Shown in pieces: positions 1 to 8,299 of a stretch of 60,601 bases of DNA. Origin of the DNA: an uncultured Eggerthellaceae bacterium (lineage in GTDB: Bacteria; Actinomycetota; Coriobacteriia; Coriobacteriales; Eggerthellaceae); contig CAJUFC010000156.1 in NCBI GenBank assembly GCA_910585565.1, positions 1-60,601 on the forward strand, in the 5' to 3' direction. The notes below the pieces were generated by a model. The model was not told the DNA's origin. It was given only the letters and a program-made list of their open reading frames with translations, and did no database searches. Positions within the stretch are counted from its first letter, which is position 1, and every line of letters begins with the position of its first letter. The position numbers were made by a program, and so were the translations under genes.

Positions 1-35
1 ACAGCGCCGCCGTGCCTCCATTCCGCCCGCCGCGC

Positions 36-98
36 CGCCGATCGCGCCATCCGCCCCCTCCCCGCCACCTGCGGGCGCCGATCGCGCCATCCGCCCCC
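36..98. repeat. 40-bp-period direct repeat
   Basis: A 22-23 bp GC-rich sequence beginning CGCCGATCGCGCCATCCGCC occurs at 36 and again at 76. No gene is visible upstream of the riboswitch, so this looks like intergenic tandem duplication. Confidence 0.6.
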
Positions 99-147
99 GC
101 CAGAGCACCGCACCCGGAGACGCGGGAACATTCGCCCAACTAAGGGG

Positions 148-176
148 TTGCCGAAACGCCGCCCCATAGTCATAAT
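148..176 (+). promoter_or_regulatory. Putative promoter of the glycine riboswitch leader
   Basis: TTGCCG at 148-153 and CATAAT at 171-176 are separated by 17 bp, a fair sigma-70-type match about 80 bp upstream of the riboswitch. The call rests on sequence match and position only. Confidence 0.4.
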
Positions 177-253
177 TGCCTCGCAACATTTCGATGACGC
201 TTCAGGAATGCAGCGACACGCCACACAGGCCTGCGCTACAGACCGGAAGCCGA

Positions 254-352
254 GAAAACTCTGGAGAACTCTTAAGTGAGTGCCGAAGGTGCAAGGCGCG
301 CTGCTCGTCCTCGGGCGACAGTCGCTGAATCTCTCAGGCAAACGGACAGAGC
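254..352 (+). promoter_or_regulatory. Glycine riboswitch (single aptamer)
   Basis: The leader contains the conserved glycine aptamer core in order: AACTCTGGAGA near 257, GCCGAAGGTGCAAG near 282, and CTCTCAGGCAAACGGACAGAG ending near 351. Only one aptamer is seen; many glycine riboswitches have two. The downstream gene encodes an alanine/glycine:cation symporter, a classic target. About 70 nt lie between the aptamer and the GTG start, room for an expression platform. By analogy with this class, glycine binding should control symporter expression. Confidence 0.9.
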
Positions 353-419
353 TGAAAGCTGCCTTCCTGCATAAGGGGCGTCCCCAGGGTTTTCTGCGAC
401 GAGGAGAGAAGGGGATCGC

Positions 420-1898
420 GTGGAGGAAGCGCTACTTGGCATCGTTGCCACCATCAACAATTACCTATCAAACTATGTTCTGATCATCCTGCTGCTCGGC
501 ATGGGCATCTGGTTCACCATCAGGACGCGGTTCATCCAGTTCCGCTGCTTCGGCGAAGGGTGGCGGCGTCTGTTCGGCGACTTCTCGCTGCGCGGCGGAA
601 ATCAGGGTGGCGCCATGACGTCGTTCCAGGCCCTGGCCACCGCTGTGGCTGCCCAGGTGGGCACGGGCAACGTCGTGGGCGCGTGCGGCGCCATCATCAT
701 CGGCGGCCCGGGCGCCATCTTCTGGATGTGGGTCATCGCGCTTTTGGGCATGGCTACCAACTACGCTGAGGCCGTCATGGCCCAGAAGACGCGCGTGGTC
801 GACGAAGACGGCACCGTCCACGGCGGCCCGGTCTACTACATCACCACGGCATTCAAGGGCGCCGGCGGCAAGTTCCTCGCGGGCTTCTTCGCCGTGGCCA
901 TCATCTTGGCACTCGGCTTCATGGGCTGCATGGTGCAGTCCAACTCCATCGCCGAGACCATGAACAACGCCTTCGGCATCCCGGTGTGGGCCATCGGCAT
1001 CGCCGTTGTCATCCTCGCGGGCATCGTCTTTCTCGGCGGCGTCTCGCGCCTGGCAGCAGTCACGGAGAAGATCGTTCCCGTGATGGCCGTCCTGTACGTG
1101 CTGGGTTCTCTCGTGGTGCTGATCATGAACGCCCCGAACCTGCCTGCCACGTTCGGGCTGATCTTCGAATGCGCGTTCAACCCCGAGGCGACCGTGGGCG
1201 GCGCCACGTTCGGCATCATCGCGGCCATCAGCCAGGGCGCCAAGCGCGGGCTGTTCTCCAACGAGGCCGGCATGGGCTCGACGCCCCACGCTCACGCGCT
1301 TGCCGAAGTTCGCAACCCGCACGAGCAGGGCGTCGTCGCCATGATCGGCGTCTTCGTCGACACCATCATCGTCGTCACCATGACCGCGCTGGTCGTGCTG
1401 TCGGTCCTGTACGTCGGCGACGGCGTGCTGGCAACCGGTGACTACATGGCGCTCACGTCCGAGACCATCACGAAGACGAACATCGCCCAGATGGCCTTCG
1501 GCCAGTTCTTCGGCGCTGGCCCAGGTGCATGGTTCGTGGCCATCTGCCTTTTGTTCTTCGCATTCTCGACGATCCTGTCATGGAACCTGTTCGCCAAGCT
1601 GAACGTGGAGTGGCTGTTCGGCAAAAAGGCCGTGATTCCCTTCACGGTCATCGCGCTTGCGTTCATCTTCATGGGTTCGATTCTGTCGAACGACCTGGTG
1701 TGGGAGCTGGCCGACATGTTCAACCAACTGATGGTCATCCCGAACGCCATCGCGCTGTTCGCGCTCACGAGCTCGGTCCTCAAGATCGCGAACGCGCGTC
1801 ACGACAAGCTGGCGACCGACGTGCCCGCAGAGAAGCTCGCGGACGAGGAGCGCGCAGCTGCCGTCGAGGCTGAGGAGCTCATGAGGAAGAGGGGCTAA
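420..1898 (+). CDS. Alanine/glycine:cation symporter (AGCS family)
   Basis: This 492-residue inner-membrane transporter should couple uptake of alanine or glycine to Na+ or H+. Family signatures are visible: GTGNVVG at about residues 81-87, SNEAGMGSTPHAHA at about 280, and some ten hydrophobic segments. Length is normal for AGCS. The start is GTG preceded by a purine-rich GAGGAGAGAAGGGG site. A glycine riboswitch lies directly upstream, which supports glycine as a substrate and implies feedback by intracellular glycine. A strong terminator follows, so the gene is probably monocistronic. Na+ versus H+ coupling cannot be told from sequence alone. Confidence 0.93.
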   Translation: MEEALLGIVATINNYLSNYVLIILLLGMGIWFTIRTRFIQFRCFGEGWRRLFGDFSLRGGNQGGAMTSFQALATAVAAQVGTGNVVGACGAIIIGGPGAIFWMWVIALLGMATNYAEAVMAQKTRVVDEDGTVHGGPVYYITTAFKGAGGKFLAGFFAVAIILALGFMGCMVQSNSIAETMNNAFGIPVWAIGIAVVILAGIVFLGGVSRLAAVTEKIVPVMAVLYVLGSLVVLIMNAPNLPATFGLIFECAFNPEATVGGATFGIIAAISQGAKRGLFSNEAGMGSTPHAHALAEVRNPHEQGVVAMIGVFVDTIIVVTMTALVVLSVLYVGDGVLATGDYMALTSETITKTNIAQMAFGQFFGAGPGAWFVAICLLFFAFSTILSWNLFAKLNVEWLFGKKAVIPFTVIALAFIFMGSILSNDLVWELADMFNQLMVIPNAIALFALTSSVLKIANARHDKLATDVPAEKLADEERAAAVEAEELMRKRG

Positions 1899-1933
1899 GC
1901 CCAGGCACTGGCCGCACGAACGGTCACAACGAC

Positions 1934-1976
1934 AGGAGCCTCGCACGCAAGCTGATTCGCGTGCGAGGCTCCTTTG
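1934..1976 (+). terminator. Intrinsic terminator after the symporter
   Basis: A perfect 15-bp inverted repeat (AGGAGCCTCGCACGC and its complement) with a 10-nt loop is followed by a short T stretch, 36 bp after the symporter stop codon. Confidence 0.85.
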
Positions 1977-2094
1977 TGTCTGGCGACGGGCGCACCTGAG
2001 CGACAGGTGCGCCTGAGCGCCTGAGCGCCCGAGCTACCGAGCTAGAGAGCGGGCCGGTCCACCGGCTCACCCACCAACCCGCAGATCAGCGTCG

Positions 2095-3255
2095 TCATTT
2101 CCGCTGCGGCGGATCAAGCTCGCTCACCTTCTCGACGTCTACCGCGACGTCGCCCGCATCGTCCTTGACGACGTACACGAACCCGATCTCGCCGTTCACA
2201 GGCTGCTCGTTGTAGGCGACCATCTCGGCGATCTCGGCAGCACTCGCGCTCTTGGGCATCGTCTCAAGCAGATACGGGGTGCTGGCGCGACGCTCCATGG
2301 CCTCGCGGAAGTCCTTCGTGCCCACGAACACCTCTTGCTTGTAGGGGTTCACGCCCAGCTTCTTGGAGCGATAGATGATGTAGGACAGGGCCGCAATGTT
2401 CGCGAACAGCGCGATCAGCGAGACCACCGTGTTCACGGCCGGGTTGTTCACCGACTGCGCCGCGAAGATGGAGTCGTTCACGAACATCGGCACCATCTGT
2501 GCGAACATGCACCACATGGCCAGCGTGAACGCGCGGTTCTGGATCCAGCCGCCCTTGTTCCACAGCAGGCCCGCGATGGTCGGCGCCAGCAGAAGGGCGA
2601 TGCCGCAGTACCACGAATGGGTCGGCAGGCAGTTGTAGGTATAGCAGAAGTTCCACAGGTCGTAGGCGATGATGAACACCCACGTCATGTCAGGCCACAG
2701 CATGTCCTGGCGCTTCTTGGAGATGTAGATGCCGAACCAGCCGGTCATGCAGGCAATGTTGAGCAGCCCGGCCACGCCGTTGAACACGTTGTGCCAGCCG
2801 CCGTTGAGCAGCACGCCCTCGTCGGTGACGAAGCTGGAATCCCACGCCACGATGGCGCTCTCGAAGTCAGAGGCCACGGCGATCAGGATGTTGATGGCCA
2901 CGATGACGAACGGAAACGCCTTGAACCAGTGCGACCGCCCGATCTTGCCCCAGCCATACTTGAGCGCCATGAAGCCGATGCACCCAGCCGTGGCTGCGTA
3001 CACCTTCGCATAGTGGAACCAGCCGCCCATAGTGGTGTAGGTGGGGTTGTTGAGCGCCCACTCGGCGCCCATGGCCGCCCCGACCTCAACGGCGATGCAA
3101 TACACGGTCATGGCTGCGCACACGCCGATGAACATGAAGATGCCACCCGCCTTCGTGCGGCGCGCAAACTCGTTCAGCAGAATGAGCGCAACCAAGACCA
3201 TAATCAAGCCCATCCATTGGTACAGCGCGTTCGGCCCGTATACGTCAAACAACAT
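2095..3255 (-). CDS. DUF5692-type polytopic membrane protein
   Basis: The 386-residue protein has about ten hydrophobic segments over residues 1-310 and a hydrophilic C-terminal tail of about 70 residues. It resembles the DUF5692 membrane family seen in Coriobacteriia; no function is established and none is visible. AGGAGG sits 6 nt before the ATG. It lies 9 bp downstream of a TetR regulator on the same strand, so the two are probably co-transcribed and the TetR protein may control this gene. The TetR/membrane-protein pairing hints at transport or stress defence, but no transporter motif is recognised. Confidence 0.7.
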   Translation of the reverse strand: MLFDVYGPNALYQWMGLIMVLVALILLNEFARRTKAGGIFMFIGVCAAMTVYCIAVEVGAAMGAEWALNNPTYTTMGGWFHYAKVYAATAGCIGFMALKYGWGKIGRSHWFKAFPFVIVAINILIAVASDFESAIVAWDSSFVTDEGVLLNGGWHNVFNGVAGLLNIACMTGWFGIYISKKRQDMLWPDMTWVFIIAYDLWNFCYTYNCLPTHSWYCGIALLLAPTIAGLLWNKGGWIQNRAFTLAMWCMFAQMVPMFVNDSIFAAQSVNNPAVNTVVSLIALFANIAALSYIIYRSKKLGVNPYKQEVFVGTKDFREAMERRASTPYLLETMPKSASAAEIAEMVAYNEQPVNGEIGFVYVVKDDAGDVAVDVEKVSELDPPQRK

Positions 3256-3264
3256 GATTTCCTC

Positions 3265-3888
3265 CTAACCTTCGGGCCTGTCTAGATAGAGCGTCTGGGC
3301 GATCACATCGGCAATGACGGCGTCGTCCGCCTCCGGGTGAGTGCGCAGATACCCGATAACACCCAATATGAGCACGTAGAACGTCTCATACAGATGTTGA
3401 ATCCGTATTTCGTGCAGCCTGCCATAGTCCTGCACGGTGTTCTCGATCATGTGCATGGCGATGTGGTGCGCCACGCGGTTGACGAACTCCAAATACAGCG
3501 ACGAATTCTCGTTCGACGTGAGGGCTGCGTGCAGCGGGCTATCCTCGAACACGCCTATCCTGAGCAGCTTGACCACCGACAGCAGCGCGTCGTCCACGCG
3601 GCCCTCCTGGCGCTCGCGATCCCAGTAGGTCAGCGCCTCGATGTAGTCGGCGACAAGCGCATCGAGCACCGCCGAAGTCAGCTCATCCTTGTTTTTGAAG
3701 TAGTGATAGAACAGCGAGCGCGTTACCCCCACGCGGTCAGCGATGTCCTGGATCGAGGTGTGCGCAAGGCCTCGTTCCTCGTAGAGGTCGCGGGCCGTGT
3801 CGATGATCTCGGCGCGACGGACCTCGGCCTTGGTGGGCCTGGGCTCAGGCTGCCGTGCGCCTGAAAATGTCGATGGAAAGTTCGTCAT
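3265..3888 (-). CDS. TetR/AcrR family regulator
   Basis: The protein has 207 residues. The N-terminal helix-turn-helix (about residues 20-70, with TSIQDIADRVGVTRSLFYHYFKNKDEL) is a textbook TetR DNA-binding domain; the rest is a variable ligand-binding domain. It precedes the DUF5692 membrane gene with a 9-bp gap. Two TTGAC-N5-GTCAA palindromes 24 bp apart lie about 225 bp upstream and are the likely operators for autoregulation. The effector is unknown. The start is the first ATG after GAGGCG. Confidence 0.92.
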   Translation of the reverse strand: MTNFPSTFSGARQPEPRPTKAEVRRAEIIDTARDLYEERGLAHTSIQDIADRVGVTRSLFYHYFKNKDELTSAVLDALVADYIEALTYWDRERQEGRVDDALLSVVKLLRIGVFEDSPLHAALTSNENSSLYLEFVNRVAHHIAMHMIENTVQDYGRLHEIRIQHLYETFYVLILGVIGYLRTHPEADDAVIADVIAQTLYLDRPEG

Positions 3889-4100
3889 CGCCGCGCCTCG
3901 TCCGTCGTTCGCTCTTCGCTGCCGGGGCGCCTTGATTGCGCCCGCCGAAGGAATGCTCGCATCGAGGGCCGCGGCGGATTACTGCGGGCCGCTGCGCATC
4001 CGTTGCGGGATGTCGGCTGCGGGTCGTTGCGAGCGAAAGGCTGCTGCGAATCACTGTGAGCCGCCACGAGCCGCTACGAGCCGTTCCTTCTTGGTTCGTA

Positions 4101-4153
4101 ACGGTATTCCTCGGTTGACGCACCGTCAATGAACAAGATTGACATATCGTCAA
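4101..4153 (-). promoter_or_regulatory. Double TetR operator overlapping a putative promoter
   Basis: Two 15-bp inverted repeats, TTGACGCACCGTCAA (4115-4129) and TTGACATATCGTCAA (4139-4153), share the plan TTGAC-N5-GTCAA. Read leftwards, TTGACG (4129-4124) and TACCGT (4106-4101) form a promoter with 17-bp spacing, so the inner operator covers the -35 box. The tetR gene starts about 210 bp further on. This fits autorepression but is inferred. Confidence 0.6.
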
Positions 4154-4212
4154 TATGCGACCGAGCCGTTACCGTGCTGTTGGAGAAGAGGCGGATTAAC
4201 GCAGGGGATTGG

Positions 4213-4243
4213 ATTAACACAGGGGACGGTTCCCTGCGTTAAT
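4213..4243. repeat. GGGGACGGTTC palindromic repeat, copy 1
   Basis: The arms ATTAACACAGGG and CCCTGCGTTAAT pair with one G-T wobble around GACGGTT. A half-copy (GGATTAACGCAGGGGA) lies just before it at about 4194. First member of the window-wide repeat family. Confidence 0.85.
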
Positions 4244-4281
4244 CTGTGAACGCCAGCAGCTGCGCGGCGCAGCCAAGCGCC

Positions 4282-4626
4282 CTAGCGCCAGATCTTCTGC
4301 GCTTGAGGGTCGGCGGCTAGACAGAGCTCTCGAAGCGCCTCGAGATCATCGGTGTAGTCTTCGGTCGGGTCCTCGCACTCAAGCGACTCAAGCACCACGA
4401 AATCAAACCCGTCCTCGCCGTAGCGCTCCCACAGCGAGCTTAGCTGCTTGTTGGGATGGCTACCCAGTTCGAGCTTTGCGCGAGCGCTGTTAAAGTCGGC
4501 AGCCACGTCCTTGGAGGCACCCAGAAACGACTCGCCCGTCTCCCGGCAGCGAAGGGCGATGACGCCCATCTCGGGGCAGCGGTTCTTGTATGCCTCGATG
4601 AGCTCCTTCTTGCGCGCCTTCTCCAA
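4282..4626 (-). CDS. GIY-YIG nuclease family protein (small)
   Basis: With a TTG start at 4626, placed 7 nt after GGGAGG, the product has 114 residues. It matches a small conserved family annotated as GIY-YIG nuclease-like: EKARKKELIEAYKNR at the N terminus, PEMGVIALRC, TGESFLGASKD, SHPNKQLSSLWERYGEDGF and a C-terminal LCLAADPQAQKIWR. The reading frame stays open to 4710, but the extra residues look unlike the family and lack a ribosome site. Function in this family is not proven. The gene sits between two palindromic-repeat copies just outside the prophage. Confidence 0.75.
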   Translation of the reverse strand: MEKARKKELIEAYKNRCPEMGVIALRCRETGESFLGASKDVAADFNSARAKLELGSHPNKQLSSLWERYGEDGFDFVVLESLECEDPTEDYTDDLEALRELCLAADPQAQKIWR

Positions 4627-4710
4627 GGCGATCCGCCTCCCTTGCGAACACCCCACCTCAAATCGATACCCCAATATAGCACACGCCCCTTGCGCCGTTT
4701 TACCTAACAC

Positions 4711-4727
4711 TTAACACAGGGGAACGT
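4711..4727. repeat. Half copy of the GGGGACGGTTC repeat
   Basis: TTAACACAGGGGAACGT matches the left arm and centre of the family but no right arm follows. It is the last copy before the prophage; the next one lies at the prophage's other edge. Confidence 0.6.
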
Positions 4728-4743
4728 CAACTCTCACACCTGA

Positions 4744-4834
4744 TTGATGGGCCTTGAACCAACTTGCTGGAAAGGGAAAATGCTTGCTGAACAGGCGTTT
4801 TCCACTTTTCGCAAATCAGCGCAAGACCCATCAA
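4744..4834. other. Structured 91-bp element at the left prophage edge
   Basis: The ends TTGATGGGCCTTG (4744-4756) and CAAGACCCATCAA (4822-4834) are inverted repeats matching at 12 of 13 positions. Inside, GGAAAATGC and GCGTTTTCC pair with one wobble. No coding potential was seen. It may be part of the attachment region, a miniature element or a small RNA. Confidence 0.5.
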
Positions 4835-4898
4835 CTGTATTGAAAATGCATCCATGTTCCAGCATTCTTCCAATCCTACCACCCGCCCGCTGAAAGGC

Positions 4899-4931
4899 GA
4901 AAGGGGTTCCGGCGACGCCGGAACCCCTTTC
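4899..4931 (-). terminator. Terminator-like hairpin after the lysis genes
   Basis: A perfect 15-bp inverted repeat (GAAAGGGGTTCCGGC) with a 3-nt loop begins 4 bp beyond the endolysin stop. The T tract is weak in both directions, but the A/T-ended stem suggests termination on both strands. Confidence 0.75.
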
Positions 4932-4934
4932 TGC

Positions 4935-5891
4935 TTACACCTTCACCAGATACTTCTCCCTGCCGTCTGCGGTACCCACGGCGACATAGCGCGTGGCGCC
5001 GCTGTAAGCCGTGTAGTGCGCCCACACATACCCCTCGGCTTCCACCACGTCCGCGCCAACGCCGTAGATCCTTTGCCCGTACGCGTAGTCGGCAACCGGC
5101 GGCAGCTTCCTCGATGGAGTGCTCCTGACGTACAGCTTGTCGCACACCACCTTGTACTCGCCAGCTATGACCCTCGCCGCTCCGGTCGAAGTCCCTGCGG
5201 CGTTCGCCGTGCCGGAAAGCAGCTCGTTCACACGCGCCTGCACGGCAGCGTACCTGTCGCCCAGGACGGCGCGCCTCGCATCGCCCACGCCGTAGCGTCC
5301 GGCGATCACGGCGCGCGCCAGTTCCTCGATGCTGCCCGAGACCGCCACCGCAACCCCGGTTCCGCTGGCAGCCGGACCTGCGATTACCACAACGGCGTGC
5401 GTGCTGGAAACGAGTATGTCTCCCACTCGCCATCTGGCGGTGGAGTCCACGTACCCCGCCTCGGTATGGATGCTCACCAAACCGGTCGCCCTGAACCGTG
5501 CAACGATGTTGCCGGTGTAGCAGAGGTTCCCGCCCTGATAGATCACGCTCTCCGGTGCGCCTGCGGCGATTCCGCACACGCCCGCCAAGCTCGAACAGTC
5601 GCACTCGCACGCCTGGGCGATCGCCGCCAGGTTCCAACCCGCAGCGCGGGCAAGCGGCAGGATGCTGTTCCTTTCGCCTTGGTCGTAGCCGATGCGCATG
5701 TTGGCCACGGCATCCGCCATGGCTTGGCCGCATCTCGTGGCCATGTTCGCATCGTTGAAGCGGATCAGCGTATGCCAGTTGTACAGATAGGCGGCGCGTG
5801 CGTTGAGCCCCGTCCCGCTCTGGTTTCCCGCCTGGCCGCCAACGTACTTGCCGCGCTCGTCGCAGGAAGCCTGCCCGATGTAGATCGTCAC
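4935..5891 (-). CDS. Phage endolysin (Cys-amidohydrolase + CPL-7 + SH3-like)
   Basis: The 318-residue lysin has three parts. Residues 1 to about 165 form a peptidoglycan amidohydrolase domain with the likely catalytic Cys in CDCSSL and His in STHAVVVI. Residues about 185-225 (IEELARAVIAGRYGVGDARRA) form a CPL-7 cell-wall-binding repeat. Residues about 245-318 look like an SH3b domain. It would cut host peptidoglycan at the end of the lytic cycle. Its ATG overlaps the holin stop codon (ATGA), so the lysis genes are translationally coupled. There is no signal peptide, as expected for a holin-dependent lysin. Confidence 0.9.
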   Translation of the reverse strand: MTIYIGQASCDERGKYVGGQAGNQSGTGLNARAAYLYNWHTLIRFNDANMATRCGQAMADAVANMRIGYDQGERNSILPLARAAGWNLAAIAQACECDCSSLAGVCGIAAGAPESVIYQGGNLCYTGNIVARFRATGLVSIHTEAGYVDSTARWRVGDILVSSTHAVVVIAGPAASGTGVAVAVSGSIEELARAVIAGRYGVGDARRAVLGDRYAAVQARVNELLSGTANAAGTSTGAARVIAGEYKVVCDKLYVRSTPSRKLPPVADYAYGQRIYGVGADVVEAEGYVWAHYTAYSGATRYVAVGTADGREKYLVKV

Positions 5892-6304
5892 CGGGCATCA
5901 CCGCTCGCGGTATCGGGCGCATCATCGGCCACGTCCAGCCCGGCGCTCGCCAGTTCGACGGCCTCGACCTTCGACGCCTTTCTGAAGATCGCGCCAAGCG
6001 GGCTGTCCACCAGGTTCGGATTCAGCACGCACAGGTTCTCGAACACCGAAACGGTCTCGGTCACGATCACGTAGACGCACACCGCCATCACGCTCGGCAC
6101 CTCGAAGCCGAGTTCGGCATGAGCAGCCGCATACTGGATCACATACGCAAGGCCGATGAGCCCCACGAAGCCCGCCTTGTGCCACAGCCCGTCGCGCAGC
6201 TTGCTGGACTGCACATCCTTCTGCTTGATGGCTCCGGCGAAGCCGAAAACAACGTCCAGCACGATCATCACGCCCGTGATGATAAGAACGTGGAAATCCA
6301 TCAT
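5888..6304 (-). CDS. Phage holin (TcdE/phage_holin_4 type)
   Basis: The 138-residue protein has three or four hydrophobic segments (about residues 5-25, 40-60, 65-85) and a charged tail, as in TcdE-like holins that let endolysin cross the membrane. The start is ATG at 6304, six nt after GGAGG; a second ATG follows at once, and dual starts are common in holins. The frame is open further upstream but lacks a ribosome site. The SD lies in the 3' arm of an 11-bp stem, suggesting translational control. It overlaps the endolysin start. Confidence 0.85.
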   Translation of the reverse strand: MMDFHVLIITGVMIVLDVVFGFAGAIKQKDVQSSKLRDGLWHKAGFVGLIGLAYVIQYAAAHAELGFEVPSVMAVCVYVIVTETVSVFENLCVLNPNLVDSPLGAIFRKASKVEAVELASAGLDVADDAPDTASGDAR

Positions 6305-6307
6305 GAA

Positions 6308-6355
6308 ACACCTCCATATCTCGCGTTTTCCAACAACGCAATCGTATGGAGGTGT
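6308..6355 (-). promoter_or_regulatory. Hairpin that hides the holin ribosome site
   Basis: On the minus strand ACACCTCCATA (6355-6345) pairs perfectly with TATGGAGGTGT (6318-6308), which contains the holin Shine-Dalgarno sequence. A 5-bp GCGTT/AACGC stem lies inside the loop. Occluding the SD would lower or delay holin translation. Confidence 0.7.
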
Positions 6356-6379
6356 CACAAATAGTTTTGACTGGCTTGT

Positions 6380-7003
6380 CTAGTAATCTAGATGTTCATA
6401 GGTTGCGCCATAGCTACCATAGCTTTTACGTTTTGATTGATAGAAATCGTACGCTTGATCCACATCAGTAAAGATTCTCTCAAACTCACCAGGTTCATCG
6501 ATATTTTTCCAACTGACTCGATAAGATATTGGTTCTCCGTCAATCTCCCACCTATCTTTTTCGGCATTCCAGCGCTTGCCACTCGCGTCCCGAAAGCCCG
6601 TTTCGTCGTCATCATTTCGAGTATCGCTCAATTCGTTATCAGGGAGTGACTGAGCCAGCTTATAGATCGCGAATGCTCCAGCCCCAAGTGCGACAACTGC
6701 TTTTAAAGTAATCTTACCGACTTTGATAATCCGCTCTTGATTAATCCGTCGTCGTTCCTGTTTTCCCGCTTGCCTTATTCTCTCGCAAACGCTGAGTTCA
6801 CGTTCGTTAGTGTGGTCATTAGAGCTTGACCCGCAAAGCTTTTCAGCCTGTTCAAGTAGTTGAGGATATTTATCGAATACCCAACTAATATCTTCATCAG
6901 TGAGTTCTTGCGAGTACAGAACGATTTGCTCTAAGTCCTCATCGCTAATCTGCGCGTCTTTTCGTTCTTTGACAAGTTTTAGTAATGCCTTTTTCTTAAC
7001 CAT
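6380..7003 (-). CDS. AT-rich hypothetical protein in the lysis/tail junction
   Basis: The product has 207 residues from the ATG at 7003, which follows GAGG by 8 nt. It has a charged, helical N-terminal half (about residues 1-95), one membrane segment (about 98-118, VVALGAGAFAIYKLA) and a polar C-terminal domain rich in aromatic residues (about 125-207) ending YGATYEHLDY. No family is recognised. Its base composition is much more AT-rich than its neighbours and it sits between the tail protein and the holin, the usual place for lysogenic conversion genes (morons). Confidence 0.7.
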   Translation of the reverse strand: MVKKKALLKLVKERKDAQISDEDLEQIVLYSQELTDEDISWVFDKYPQLLEQAEKLCGSSSNDHTNERELSVCERIRQAGKQERRRINQERIIKVGKITLKAVVALGAGAFAIYKLAQSLPDNELSDTRNDDDETGFRDASGKRWNAEKDRWEIDGEPISYRVSWKNIDEPGEFERIFTDVDQAYDFYQSKRKSYGSYGATYEHLDY

Positions 7004-7048
7004 CTCAAACCTCACTTATAACAGGTATTGAGATTATAACCCGATGCC

Positions 7049-8299
7049 TCACTTCGCCGTGAAGTACCCGGCCTTCCCGCCAAGCCCGTCCACCCGCGCG
7101 TAGTCGCCCGTGACGAGCGCCTTGTTCAGGCTTGTGGAGTTGTCCAGCCCCGATCCCGCGCCGCCCTTGAGCGAGTAGCAGTTGTAGAACACGTCGGTTT
7201 TGGTAGCCGCCCCGCTCAGGTCGGTGCCCGCCGCAGCGTAGATCACCGCAAGCTTGCCGTCGCCGTTGAACATGTTGGTTATGTTGGCGGTGGCGCTACC
7301 CCAGGAAAGCCCGCTCATGTCGATCTCGGTCGCCACGCTCAAACGCTGGAACATATAGCTCGCGTTCGCCACGCCGCTCATGTCCCACGCTCCCAGCTTC
7401 AGGGTCGGCAGCTTGGAGCACCCGTTGAACATGTGCGCCGTCGTCGTGCACGCGCTCGACACGTTCCATGTGTCCAGCCCTGCGATCGCGGTCAGCTTGC
7501 TGCATCCCCTGAAGCACTCGGCGAAGTCCTTCACAACAGACACGTCCATCGCCGCCACGTTGAGCGTCTGCAGGCTGGTGCACGTGTAGAACATGTACTT
7601 CATGCTCTCCACGTTGCCGCCGCCCTTCCCGTACAGAAACAGGTTCACGACCGAGCTGCAGTAGTAGAACATGTACGCCAAGCTGACCGCTCTGCTCGTG
7701 TCCAGCTTGGTCAGGTTGAAGCTCACGCAGTTGCGGAACATGTAGAACCAGTAGGCGCAGGTCGCAGGGCGCACCTCGTCGTCGAAGCTCACCGCCTCGA
7801 AGCTGTCGTGCTGCGGATACCACGGAAGCTGGCTGTTCGAGGTGAACACCCTGTCCTCGAAGCCGCTGTACACGTATGCTATCTCCTTGTCGGCGTACAG
7901 GTCGCCCACGGCAGGGGCGCTCGCCGACCGGATGAAGCGCAGCTCGTATCTCCCGTCCGTGATCCCCGGTATGGCCACGGCATAGGCCTCTGACCTCTCC
8001 CACGTGAGCGCGCGAATCGCCGCCGCCATGTCGCACGGCTTGTATTCCTTGTAGGCTTTGTTCTGGCCGCGCAGCGCGTTGGCGACGGAGGTGTAGGGCA
8101 GCATCGTCAGCATTCCAGCTGTAACGTCCGCGTCGTACGGGTATTGCGCCCCCTCGACCTCAGCCGCGCCATCGAGAGCGGCAACGATGTCTCCCATCTC
8201 GGTCGGCTTATAACGTCTGCTCTCGCCATTCTTGGCGCGTATGGCGTTGGCTATGTCGGTCAGCGTCCGCGTCGAGGCTATCCCCGTCGGTATCGTCAT
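7049..8299 (-). CDS. BspA-like (DUF285) repeat tail-tip protein
   Basis: The 416-residue protein has an N-terminal pair of short repeats (TDIANAIRAKNGESRRYKP and VANALRGQNKAYKEYKP, about residues 15-100), a beta-rich linker, and from about residue 185 a series of repeats with the BspA/DUF285 pattern MF-x2-C-x-S/K-L (YMFYYCSSV, YMFYTCTSL, HMFNGCSKL). These surface repeats usually bind proteins or glycans. Its position after the collagen-like fibre and before lysis genes suggests host recognition. Its ATG overlaps the upstream stop as TGATG. Confidence 0.82.
   Translation of the reverse strand: MTIPTGIASTRTLTDIANAIRAKNGESRRYKPTEMGDIVAALDGAAEVEGAQYPYDADVTAGMLTMLPYTSVANALRGQNKAYKEYKPCDMAAAIRALTWERSEAYAVAIPGITDGRYELRFIRSASAPAVGDLYADKEIAYVYSGFEDRVFTSNSQLPWYPQHDSFEAVSFDDEVRPATCAYWFYMFRNCVSFNLTKLDTSRAVSLAYMFYYCSSVVNLFLYGKGGGNVESMKYMFYTCTSLQTLNVAAMDVSVVKDFAECFRGCSKLTAIAGLDTWNVSSACTTTAHMFNGCSKLPTLKLGAWDMSGVANASYMFQRLSVATEIDMSGLSWGSATANITNMFNGDGKLAVIYAAAGTDLSGAATKTDVFYNCYSLKGGAGSGLDNSTSLNKALVTGDYARVDGLGGKAGYFTAK

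Noticed and set aside
468..1322. Long minus-strand frame opposite the symporter
   Set aside because: Low-complexity His/Asp/Arg-rich shadow caused by GC-rich codons of the real gene.
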